From Leptospira ainazelensis (GTDB lineage Bacteria; Spirochaetota; Leptospiria; Leptospirales; Leptospiraceae): a stretch of 64,000 bases of DNA. The notes beneath the pieces are model-generated. The model made no database searches. It was not told the DNA's origin and saw only the letters and a list, made by a program, of their open reading frames with translations. Shown piece after piece: positions 22,165 to 31,722 of this stretch (the first letter of the stretch is position 1; every line of letters begins with the position of its first letter). A program made the position numbers and the translations under genes. The stretch lies in the NCBI RefSeq assembly GCF_016918785.1, contig NZ_JAFFPT010000025.1, positions 62,001 to 126,000 on the forward strand, in the 5' to 3' direction.

Positions 22165-23499
22165 TTATCTTCCGGGAAGATCCCAGACAAGACGAATTCC
22201 TGCCCGGCGATCCGTTTTCAAATTTGGGATTCCTCCGAAAGATCTGTGATAGACGGTCGATTCTTCTTTTGTGGAAGCAAAAGAACCGCCGCGAATCACC
22301 TTGTGCATTTTCCCGAACGCGTTTCTTTTGAGAGAGTGTCCTTTGTACGGAAGATAATCCGAACTCGTCCATTCCGCCACGTTTCCGCACATTCCGATAG
22401 CTCCATAAGGACTTGCCGATTTTTTTGCGAGTTCATAAACTCCGATCGTATCCATACGTTTACTTTCGATCGTATTACAGAGAACCGGATCAAAATCGTT
22501 TCCAAACGGATATTCGAGCGGATTGAGATTAAAAAAATAAGATTCGTCGCGATTTATCATCCAAGTAATTCCCGTTCCTCTTGCGGCCTTTTCCCACTCC
22601 ATTTCGGTGGGCAATCGTTTTCCGGACCAGCGTGCGTAATCTTCCGCTTCCCTATAGGTAAGGCCGTTGACTGGATGATGTTCCTTTCCGGATGGATAAG
22701 TTCCGTTTGGCCAGTGTGGAGGAGAAGGGCTATTGGTTTCCTTTAAGAATTTTGAATATTCTTGATTTGTAACTTCATATTTATCGATGTAAAATGAAGA
22801 GACGTCTTGTAGATTTCCGCGATCCGGTTTAAAATAGAACGGATTATAGCTGTCTTCGGACGCGTAGCTTCCTTGTCCGTGTAGAAAAAAACCCATGGAT
22901 TCGTAGAATATTTCTCCGTTCTGTTCGTATCCTCCGGAAATCAGAATCATCTCTTTTCCATCTTTCGGATGTCTGAGTTGTTTCGTAGGTCTCGTTCTTC
23001 TCCGTTCATCCGTAAAAAAAGCTCCCGGTTCCACGTAAGCAACTTCTTGTTTGTAATCTTGGATAAAGGTTCCCGCAGTAAGAAGACTTTCAGGAACGCC
23101 CGTGTTTGCTACAAAGGATCCGAAAAGTTCTATTTCGTTTGCTTTTTTTCCTCGAGAAGTGGATTGATAAGCGATTGAGATTTGTCGAATTGAGAACGAA
23201 CCGATTTCCCTTTCAGGATTGGTTTGTAAAACCGGATAATCCGGTCGGCGCGCGAGAATGGCTTTGATTTCTTCTTCTTCCTTTCCGTAAAAAACCGATC
23301 CTCTTCGAATTCGAATTTTTACTTTCCCCTTTCCTCGATAAACGGCTTCGACTTCTCCTTTCCAGAAAGGGACCATCCTCAGGTTGAGGGACGGATCTTC
23401 TTGGTCTTGGGAGAAGAGTCCGTTCGATTCAGTTCCTATCCAAAGAATGATGGAGAGAATGAGAAATTTTGAAAATGTGAGAATGCGTTGCCGGATCAT
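22165..23499 (-). CDS. Secreted protein with a sulfatase-modifying-factor (FGE/SUMF1) domain
   Basis: The ATG at 23499 opens into a signal peptide (FLILSIILWIGTESNGLFSQ) and is preferred to the longer frame from 23565, giving 444 residues. Residues 30-190 form a beta-rich region of unknown type. Residues 200-440 are an FGE-sulfatase domain: DKYEVTNQEYSKFL, HHPVNGLTYREAEDYARW, KRLPTEMEWEKAARG, GMCGNVAEWTSSDY, VIRGGSFAS and RRAGIRLVW. The two catalytic cysteines of true formylglycine-generating enzymes are not seen at the usual place (YHRSFGG), so enzymatic FGE activity is unlikely. Such domains are often used as binding folds in surface proteins. Confidence 0.85.
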   Translation of the reverse strand: MIRQRILTFSKFLILSIILWIGTESNGLFSQDQEDPSLNLRMVPFWKGEVEAVYRGKGKVKIRIRRGSVFYGKEEEEIKAILARRPDYPVLQTNPEREIGSFSIRQISIAYQSTSRGKKANEIELFGSFVANTGVPESLLTAGTFIQDYKQEVAYVEPGAFFTDERRRTRPTKQLRHPKDGKEMILISGGYEQNGEIFYESMGFFLHGQGSYASEDSYNPFYFKPDRGNLQDVSSFYIDKYEVTNQEYSKFLKETNSPSPPHWPNGTYPSGKEHHPVNGLTYREAEDYARWSGKRLPTEMEWEKAARGTGITWMINRDESYFFNLNPLEYPFGNDFDPVLCNTIESKRMDTIGVYELAKKSASPYGAIGMCGNVAEWTSSDYLPYKGHSLKRNAFGKMHKVIRGGSFASTKEESTVYHRSFGGIPNLKTDRRAGIRLVWDLPGR

Positions 23500-23694
23500 A
23501 TTCTTGAATCGTTGGTGAAAGATTGGGATTCTTCTTAAATCTTCGGCAACAATCGGACGCTTCAAAGGAGAATTTTGAGGGGAAAACGGATTTTGAGAAT
23601 TTCGGTCTTGGAAATGCGATTTCGGATTTCAAGATAATTTTCGTTTCATCTATTTGTTCCGACAAACTAAGAGCTTGTTCCAAATCCTTAAAAT

Positions 23695-23949
23695 GTGGGA
23701 ACTCTTACCTATTTTGGATGAAAAAAGAACCATTAGAACTGCCGAAAAAAACGATGAGACGTAATTTGTGGGAACTCTCACAGTTAGATTGGAATTTTAT
23801 ACAACTCGATTCTTTCTTTTTTCGAGGTTTTGAACAGATCCTAAATGCGTCTGAAAACGTTTGATTTACGGATTTGAAGTTCGGGGTCGCCGAGAATTGT
23901 GGTTTTTTTACGATCTGAAATCAGAGAAGATTTCTTTTGTAGGAACTCC
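23695..23949 (+). repeat. GTRGGAACTCC repeat element, copy 2
   Basis: GTGGGAACTC at 23695-23704 and at 23768-23777, the second preceded by GACGTAAT, are followed by GGTTTTG at 23826, with spacings of 73 and 58 bp. This repeats the order and spacing of the copy at 17928-18070. A further box, GTAGGAACTCC, lies at 23939-23949. The gap 23500-24014 has no convincing gene. Confidence 0.6.
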
Positions 23950-23955
23950 TAAATT

Positions 23956-23987
23956 AAAAACCCCGTCTTTGCAGGACGAGGTTTTTT
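23956..23987 (-). terminator. Terminator of the DEAD-box helicase gene
   Basis: On the minus strand CCTCGTC pairs with GACGGGG (one U-G pair) around a 7-nt loop, followed by a run of five T. It lies 28 bp after the helicase stop and fits an intrinsic terminator. On the plus strand one stem pair becomes a C-A mismatch, so it should work mainly leftwards. Confidence 0.8.
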
Positions 23988-24014
23988 AAAGTGTCTTTTC
24001 TAGTTAAGAAATTC

Positions 24015-25550
<1,536 letters not shown>

Positions 25551-25563
25551 AGATGTTCCTTTT

Positions 25564-25606
25564 AAAGTATTGGATCATCCCATATTCCGGGAACCTCTAA
25601 TACTTT
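25564..25606 (-). promoter_or_regulatory. Possible regulatory hairpin in the helicase leader
   Basis: Reading leftwards, AAAGTATT (25606-25599) and AATACTTT (25571-25564) form a perfect 8-bp stem ending a few bases before the AAAAGGA ribosome binding site. An AT-rich stem in this position could affect ribosome access, for example with temperature. The rest of the gap 25551-25958 shows no gene, only a 17-codon frame from 25761 behind a good ribosome site, which is not supported otherwise. Confidence 0.35.
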
Positions 25607-25958
25607 GAATTTTCAAGATGAACTATCCGGAAGATCAAAAAGCCAATTAAAACGAGAGGAAGGCTGGAATCAGGAGATATTTTGTGTCTCTGCGTAGATA
25701 AGACACGCTGTATTAACTACAGTTTTAAAACGGCCTATTTTAACAAGGAGAAAACAAGGGATGGAATTTCATTTTTCGAATTCATTCAATAGAACGATAT
25801 CGAATTTACGATGATTGTAGTCGGGATCGAGCAATATGTCCTTTAAGAAGCTTCAAAAATTCTTATATAAAGAATCGAAGGTGAAAGAATCATCGCTCAT
25901 TTGTTTGAAACGAGAGATGATTGAAAGGATTTCTTAGGAAAGAATTTTCGAAAACGAC

Positions 25959-27731
25959 TTAGAATTGAGCGGTCATCGAAAGATATGCGAATTGCGCCTG
26001 AGGCAGGAAACTTGTTTTTCTAAATTCGGGAGAAATCGAATCATCGTTCACTTTTCCTCGAACCGCGTCGCCCGCAAAAATCCAACTATAACCCAAAGCC
26101 CAAATGATATCCTTGTATTTGAGCGTATAGACCATATCGATTTCTCTGAATAAATTTTTCCCCAACGTGCCCACGCCTCTTTGTGACTCGGCGCCTTTTT
26201 CACTTTGCAGATATGGATTCTTAAAACGATCGTTTGCGAAGGATTCGGTACTTGCTCCTTCTTTGAGAGTTCCTGCGATATCGTACCAACCGTCTTGAAG
26301 TTTTTGTTTGTCCACGATCCAATAGGCGAGTCTTAATTTTCCTTTTTCAGCTCCGTCCCAGGTAAGATTGACTGACTTACCGATCATGTTGACCCAACTG
26401 ACTTGATCCGCTTCTCCGTAAAAAATATGGTTGGAATGAAATAAGTTGGAAAATGTCGCCGCTTTCCCGTCTTTGCGATTCGGATCGCCGCTGGCGACGT
26501 TGTATTCCGCACCAAGCCGAAAAGATCCGATCGTATAACCGGTATCCAGTGCAAAAGCGTAAGCGTCGTAAGCCTGTCTTTCCCTGTATAAGCTTTTTGT
26601 AATAGTCTGTCCTGTGAGGGGATCGACTGTGGCAGCGTTCGTGTTTAGCGAATCCCAGCCAGGAGTCACGTTCCAACCGGTCCTTCCCGTTTGAACCGAA
26701 TACTCGAATGAAAAATCAAGAGGAGTTTCGGATTTTTTATCCTTTGTAGTTTTGTTGGAAACTCTGAATCCGAACGTGTGAAGTTGATCGTATCTGGAAT
26801 CTCGGGGAATCGTTTCCGGATTTGCGAGCAAAAGAATCGCAGAGTTATTTTGAGGAAGCCATTTTTTATAGAGTCCGATGTAATACGCATCCAAATGTAA
26901 GTGTTTGGAGAATTTGATCGTATTGTAAAATCCGGTGAAAGTAGAATCTCCTTGTTGTTGTTTCGGAATGTCGGCCGAAAGTTTACAAGGAGTGTTTGTA
27001 TTTGCGGGACAGTTGTATTGAGCCGGGAATGAATTTTTTTTGCCCAAAGAAGTTGTGTTTCCGGCGATATCGGAATCCTGTTCACCCACGATCATGATCC
27101 ATGCATGAGAGGAAAAAAATTCTTGATCTAGTTTAAAACGAAATCCGTTAAAACTACGTCCTACGTTCGTCCAGTCCAAGGAGCCGACGAGTCTTTCGTC
27201 GCCGTATTTTAGAATTTGCCTTCCCGCTTGGAGAGTGATCGGGCCTATCAATTCCTTCGATTCTATCCAAGCCTCGCGTATTCCGACCGACTGCCTCGTA
27301 TTGTCGTTTGCTGTATCCAATCCGGTGATCGAAGCCTTTTCACCTCCCCAAAGGACGGTGTCTTGTAAGGTGATCCGAACTTTGGTTTTTTCGGAAATAT
27401 CTTTTTCCAGCCAGATCTGAGCTTTCGCGCCGACAAAAGAAGCATTATCGTTTTTGAATCTATCAAAATCATAATTATACTTCGCTTCGGGGCGAATTCG
27501 AATCATACCGCCGAATTTGATCGTTTCAAACCAAGGTAATTCTTTTTTAGGTTCCTTAGGAAGAATCGGTTCGGACTTTTCGGAGGTAGTCGGCTGAGTC
27601 GTAATTTGAGTCGGGCTGTTTTGAACGTTAGACGGAATCGTGTCTATTTTTTCCTGCGCTTGGATCGTTGAAAAAAGTAAAGTAAACGATAAAAGTAAAA
27701 GAGCTCCAGCTCTCGTTTTGTGAGGTTTCAA
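25959..27731 (-). CDS. Alginate-export (AlgE) family outer-membrane porin
   Basis: The 590-residue protein has a signal peptide (ALLLLSFTLLFSTIQAQ), a Pro/Thr-rich linker, and a barrel from about residue 70. The family pattern is visible in IRPEAKYNYDFDR, FVGAKAQIWLEKDISEKTKVRITLQD, IREAWIESKELIGPITLQAGRQ and GDERLVGSLDWTNVGRSFNGFR, and the C-terminal strand ends AQFAYLSMTAQF with the expected Phe. The family is named for alginate, but many members sit in other loci. Its position 33 bp after the nitrate reductase gene suggests a channel for nitrate or nitrite. That is inference from context. Confidence 0.88.
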   Translation of the reverse strand: MKPHKTRAGALLLLSFTLLFSTIQAQEKIDTIPSNVQNSPTQITTQPTTSEKSEPILPKEPKKELPWFETIKFGGMIRIRPEAKYNYDFDRFKNDNASFVGAKAQIWLEKDISEKTKVRITLQDTVLWGGEKASITGLDTANDNTRQSVGIREAWIESKELIGPITLQAGRQILKYGDERLVGSLDWTNVGRSFNGFRFKLDQEFFSSHAWIMIVGEQDSDIAGNTTSLGKKNSFPAQYNCPANTNTPCKLSADIPKQQQGDSTFTGFYNTIKFSKHLHLDAYYIGLYKKWLPQNNSAILLLANPETIPRDSRYDQLHTFGFRVSNKTTKDKKSETPLDFSFEYSVQTGRTGWNVTPGWDSLNTNAATVDPLTGQTITKSLYRERQAYDAYAFALDTGYTIGSFRLGAEYNVASGDPNRKDGKAATFSNLFHSNHIFYGEADQVSWVNMIGKSVNLTWDGAEKGKLRLAYWIVDKQKLQDGWYDIAGTLKEGASTESFANDRFKNPYLQSEKGAESQRGVGTLGKNLFREIDMVYTLKYKDIIWALGYSWIFAGDAVRGKVNDDSISPEFRKTSFLPQAQFAYLSMTAQF

Positions 27732-27764
27732 TTTCGGACCTTTTTAGATTTATTTTTTTTAAAT

Positions 27765-30700
27765 TCATTTTTCGCTTTCACTTTTCACTAAATTTGATTT
27801 TAGAATTTTGGAAACTTCCGGACGACAACTTCCGCAACCGGTTCCGGCCCCCGTTATCTTTCCAAGTTCGTCGATTGTTTTGATTCCATTTTGAATTTCT
27901 TCGAGAAGGTTTCCTTCTCCAACTCCGTTACAAGCGCAGACTAACTTGCCTAAAACGGGTTTTCTAGGAGTTGTGTTTCCCGATAGAAGTTGTTCCCTTC
28001 TATCTCCGAGCTCGATTCCGCTTGTTATCAATTCCCTAAATTCTTGCAGATTCGATTTGTCGCCGATCAAGATCGCCCCGACCAACTTGTCCGAGTTTAT
28101 AATACATTTCTTATATTTTCTTTTTTTACGATCTAAGAATACGATCTCTTCGTATTCGCCGGAGCCATCATCGGAAAGATTCATTGGAGTTTCAGCCAGA
28201 CGAAGAGATACCAAATCCAATTCCGGAATTTTGAGGAGGTTGGAATGAACCGAACCTTTGTAAAAATCGAAAGCATATCCGTAGATGTGATGAGCCGCGA
28301 TTTTCGATTGATCCTCCGTCGCAGCTACCGTACCGTAAAGTCCGGAAGAATGTTCCGCGACTTCGCCAATCGCATAAATATCCGGATCGGAAGTTCTAAG
28401 ATACGGATCTACAAGAATTCCTTGTTTGCAGTCGAGACCGGCCGATAATCCCAGTTGAAGATTCGGAGAAGTTCCCGTTGCAAAGACGATTCCATCCGGT
28501 TCGATGATCTTGCCGTTGCTGAGTTTTACGTTTTGAACCTTAGAGGTTCCTTTGATCTTTGAAATTTCCGCTTCGAAGATGATTTCGATTCCTCTGGATT
28601 CGATTTCTTCTTTAAGAATTTCAGAAGCAATCGTGTCCAATTGTTTGGACATGAGCCTATCAGTACGGACTAAAATCGTAACATTTACATGCAGAGATTT
28701 TAATGCAGCCGCGACTTCTAAACCGAGTAATCCGCCCCCGACTATCAAAACGTGGGAATCTCTTACAAAAAAACCTTTGATTCTTTCCGCGTCCTCTTTC
28801 GCGCGGAGACAAAAAATCCCTTCCATTTCCTTTTTGATCGTATTTGGAACGTTAGGTGAACTTCCGGTGGCAAAAATCAGCTTATTGTAAGAATGGACGT
28901 TTCCCTGGGAATCCCTGACTATTTTTCCTTCGGGATGAATTTGAACTACTTCGGTGTCGGGAAGAATTTTAAAATTCCAAGATTGAATTTCTTCCTCGGT
29001 GATTCCCATAAGATCTTCGAATTCTTTATCGCCGCTGATCAAATCAGGAAGAAGGATACGATTGTAAAACGGATTTTTTTCCTTACAAAGAACCGTGATT
29101 TCGCTTTTGCTGTCCAAGGAGCGAAAGTGTTTTAAAAATGCGAGCGTTCCGTTACCGCCGCCTATGATAAGAATTTTATCTTTTTCTTTTTGATAAAGAT
29201 GAACGTTGACCGCAGAAATCTTAAATCCGGGCTGTTTTGAAAATGGATCAAAAGCTCCGCTTGTGAGATTGTTTGCACGGGAATCGTCTCTTCCGAGTTT
29301 TTTTCCCCAGTGCATCGGAAGAAAGACAACACCTTCTTTGATGTCTTCGGTAATGTTGGCTCTTACACGAACTTTTCCTCTAACGTTTGCGACTTCTACG
29401 ATCGAACCTTCTATGATTTTTCTCACCTTTGCATCTTTAGGATGAATTTCCAAATAGGGTTCGCGTCTATGTTCGCTGAGTTTACGCACCTTCCCCGTTC
29501 GAGTCATCGTATGCCATTGATCTCTGATTCTTCCGGTTGTTAAGATCAGCGGAAATTCGGAATTTACTTTTTCGGAAGAATCCTCCGGATCCACTGCGTG
29601 AATTTTTGCCTTACCGTTGGGTCTGAAAAATTTATGATCCGTAAACAAACGCGCGGTGCCACCGTGATCTTTTGTCGGAAACGGCCATTGAACCGACCGT
29701 CTTTCCTTTAAGATGGAATAGTCGAGTCCCGCGATATCGATGTTAGTTCCTTTTGTTAAGCGACAATGTTCGTCAAAAACTTCACTTTCGTCTTGAAAGG
29801 CAAAGGAAGAGCGAAATCCCATTCTGATCGCAAATTGATTGAGGATCCACGTATCCGCCATTGCTTCTCCAGGAGGATCTATGATTTTTGGAAGATACGT
29901 GATTCTTCGATCCGAATTCGTCATAGTTCCTTGTTTCTCAGCCCAACCGGCCGCAGGAAGAATCACATCCGCAAAAGGAATCGCTGAAGAATCTTTGGAT
30001 ATATCTTGAACGACGACTAACTCGGCTAAACGAAGTCCGGACTCGACAAGACGAGCATCCGGAAGACTTACGGTTGGATTGGTGCAGATGATCCAAATCG
30101 CTTTCATCTTTCCGCTTCGAAGGTGTTCGAACATTTCAGTCGCGCTGTAGCCGGGTTTTTCTTGGATGGAATCTACACCCCAAAATTGAGCGACGTCAGC
30201 TCTGTGTTGCGGATCGGCTAGGTTTCTATGAGCAGGAAGAAGATTACAAAGGCCTCCGACCTCACGGCCGCCCATTGCATTCGGTTGTCCGGTAAGCGAA
30301 AACGGTCCCGCTCCCGGTTTGCCGATCTGACCAGTGAGAAGCGATAAATTGAGAAGAGCTAGATTTTTATTGACTCCGATAACGCTTTGATTGAGTCCCA
30401 TTGCCCAAAGGGATAGAAAACCTTTCGAATTTCCGATAATGTCCGCCGCTTTATAAATTTGTTCGGAAGGAATGTCACAACTTCTTGCACATTCTTCCAC
30501 GCTTACGGAAAAAACTTTTTGTTTTAATTCCTCAAAACCTTCGGTATGATTTTTTAAGAATTCGGAATTGATTCGATTTTGTTCAATGAGAATTCTTGCA
30601 ATCGCGTGAAAGAGGTGAATATCGCTTCCGGGAAGAATTTGAAGATGAAGATCGGCTTCTTCGCAACTCTCGGTTCTCCTCGGATCGACTACTATCAATT

Positions 30701-31295
30701 TTACGTTTGGATCGGATTGTTTTCTAGCTTCGATTCTACGAAACAGAATCGGATGACACCATGCGGGGTTTGCCCCTGCTACTAAAAAACAATCCGCCAA
30801 TTCAATGTCTTCATAACTGATAGGAACGCTATCTTCGCCAAGGGCCATCTTATAACCGACTACGGCGGAACTCATACAAAGTCTTGAATTCGTATCTATA
30901 TTATTGGTTCCTAAAAAACCTTTTGCTAATTTATTAACTACGTAGTATTCTTCGGTTAACAATTGACCGGAAACGTAAAAGCCGACCGAATCCGGTCCGT
31001 GTTCCTGGATGATTCTTTTGAATTCTTCCGAAACTCGGTTGAGCGCCGAATCCCAATCGGTTCTGATTTGCGGCGAAAAGCGATCGTTTCGCATCATCGG
31101 ATAGGTTAACCGATCGGAGCGATCCATTACGGAATAATTTAAATTCATTCCTTTGGAACAAAGCATACCACGATTTGCGGGATGACTTGGATCTCCTTCG
31201 ACTTTTAATTCAAAATCCGAATGTTTATGTACAAGCACTCCACATCCCACGCCGCAATAAGAACAGGTGGTAGAATACGTCTCTGAATGATTCAC
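27765..31295 (-). CDS. nasA: Assimilatory nitrate reductase fused to FAD/NAD(P)-type and BFD modules
   Basis: At 1176 residues this is a three-part fusion. Residues 1-690 are a molybdopterin nitrate reductase of the NasA/NarB type: the [4Fe-4S] ligands are C11, C14, C18 and C46, the molybdenum ligand is probably C140 (NSRLCMSS), and GQPNAMGGREVGGL and PLHWGK-like segments follow (FLPMHWGK). Residues about 700-1090 are an FAD-dependent pyridine-nucleotide-disulfide oxidoreductase domain (ILIIGGGNGTLAF, ATGSSPN, VGGGLLGLEVAAALK) like the N-terminus of NirB or NasB. Residues about 1115-1165 are a BFD-type [2Fe-2S] domain (CACNGVGEG, GAGTGCGSCRPEV). Nitrate reduction and its electron supply are thus in one chain. 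Cytoplasmic; no signal peptide. Confidence 0.93.
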   Translation of the reverse strand: MNHSETYSTTCSYCGVGCGVLVHKHSDFELKVEGDPSHPANRGMLCSKGMNLNYSVMDRSDRLTYPMMRNDRFSPQIRTDWDSALNRVSEEFKRIIQEHGPDSVGFYVSGQLLTEEYYVVNKLAKGFLGTNNIDTNSRLCMSSAVVGYKMALGEDSVPISYEDIELADCFLVAGANPAWCHPILFRRIEARKQSDPNVKLIVVDPRRTESCEEADLHLQILPGSDIHLFHAIARILIEQNRINSEFLKNHTEGFEELKQKVFSVSVEECARSCDIPSEQIYKAADIIGNSKGFLSLWAMGLNQSVIGVNKNLALLNLSLLTGQIGKPGAGPFSLTGQPNAMGGREVGGLCNLLPAHRNLADPQHRADVAQFWGVDSIQEKPGYSATEMFEHLRSGKMKAIWIICTNPTVSLPDARLVESGLRLAELVVVQDISKDSSAIPFADVILPAAGWAEKQGTMTNSDRRITYLPKIIDPPGEAMADTWILNQFAIRMGFRSSFAFQDESEVFDEHCRLTKGTNIDIAGLDYSILKERRSVQWPFPTKDHGGTARLFTDHKFFRPNGKAKIHAVDPEDSSEKVNSEFPLILTTGRIRDQWHTMTRTGKVRKLSEHRREPYLEIHPKDAKVRKIIEGSIVEVANVRGKVRVRANITEDIKEGVVFLPMHWGKKLGRDDSRANNLTSGAFDPFSKQPGFKISAVNVHLYQKEKDKILIIGGGNGTLAFLKHFRSLDSKSEITVLCKEKNPFYNRILLPDLISGDKEFEDLMGITEEEIQSWNFKILPDTEVVQIHPEGKIVRDSQGNVHSYNKLIFATGSSPNVPNTIKKEMEGIFCLRAKEDAERIKGFFVRDSHVLIVGGGLLGLEVAAALKSLHVNVTILVRTDRLMSKQLDTIASEILKEEIESRGIEIIFEAEISKIKGTSKVQNVKLSNGKIIEPDGIVFATGTSPNLQLGLSAGLDCKQGILVDPYLRTSDPDIYAIGEVAEHSSGLYGTVAATEDQSKIAAHHIYGYAFDFYKGSVHSNLLKIPELDLVSLRLAETPMNLSDDGSGEYEEIVFLDRKKRKYKKCIINSDKLVGAILIGDKSNLQEFRELITSGIELGDRREQLLSGNTTPRKPVLGKLVCACNGVGEGNLLEEIQNGIKTIDELGKITGAGTGCGSCRPEVSKILKSNLVKSESEK

Positions 31296-31307
31296 TTCCT
31301 ACCATTA

Positions 31308-31323
31308 TGCAAGAATGATACCA
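31308..31323 (-). promoter_or_regulatory. Candidate sigma-54 promoter facing the nitrate reductase gene
   Basis: Read leftwards the site is TGGTATCATTCTTGCA, which keeps the invariant GG-N10-GC and the TTGC block of the -24/-12 consensus. The predicted transcription start falls only about 5-6 nt before the ATG at 31295, which would cut off the ribosome binding site and leave a nearly leaderless message, so the call is less secure than the narK one. Confidence 0.5.
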
Positions 31324-31589
31324 ATTCAGAGAACGTGTTCTTTTATAAAAAAAGTAAATGGAGAATCAGTGCTGGAGACGAGGAAATCTTTGTACAAAAC
31401 ACTTCATTCTCTGATTTCAAACTTTTGTAATATGACTGAAACAATGAATTCCCGTTACTCAAACGATGGTAAAACTGAAAAATATATAAGACAATGTACC
31501 GAATGTTCATTTTATAAACAGCGAATAACGCAGGTTTTATTTTTCCAATGCCCAGTTTTTATCCGCAAAGGAGCACGATAGGATTCTTT

Positions 31590-31603
31590 CAAACCCCGGT
31601 TTG
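31590..31603. promoter_or_regulatory. CAAACC-CC-GGTTTG palindrome upstream of narK
   Basis: A 6-bp inverted repeat with a 2-nt spacer lies about 50 bp upstream of the narK sigma-54 promoter. A similar site (GAAACC-C-GGTTTC) precedes the orphan BFD ferredoxin gene at 60304. It could be an activator or repressor site. The remainder of the 427-bp gap 31296-31722 shows no gene. Confidence 0.35.
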
Positions 31604-31651
31604 GCCTTTGTATATTGCTTAGAAACGGTAATTCTGAATAAAACTAGAATC

Positions 31652-31667
31652 TGGTACGGTTTTTGCT
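31652..31667 (+). promoter_or_regulatory. Sigma-54 (RpoN) promoter for the narK-nir-moa operon
   Basis: TGGTACGGTTTTTGCT matches the -24/-12 consensus TGGCACG-N4-TTGCW at all but one position, with the invariant GG and GC exactly 10 bp apart. The start is predicted near 31678, giving a leader of about 45 nt before the narK ATG at 31723. Sigma-54 control of nitrogen assimilation is well established and requires an enhancer-binding activator. Confidence 0.8.
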
Positions 31668-31722
31668 CTATAAAGGCTGAGCGCTCCCAATTGGAGTTCG
31701 ATTTACAGAGGGAAAATTATAA

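Noticed and set aside
22165..23499. Active formylglycine-generating enzyme
   Set aside because: The FGE-type fold is clear, but the two active-site cysteines were not seen at the expected place, and no sulfatase gene is nearby.
23523..23864. 113-residue plus-strand ORF in the gap after the SUMF1-like gene
   Set aside because: It runs through the GTRGGAACTCC repeat and overlaps the start region of the divergent gene; no ribosome site or recognisable protein.
25761..25814. 17-codon frame behind an AAGGAG site in the helicase/porin gap
   Set aside because: Too short to judge and nothing else supports it.
31315..31581. 88-residue plus-strand ORF across the divergent nitrate promoter region
   Set aside because: It overlaps the promoter sites, lacks a ribosome binding site and has composition unlike neighbouring proteins.
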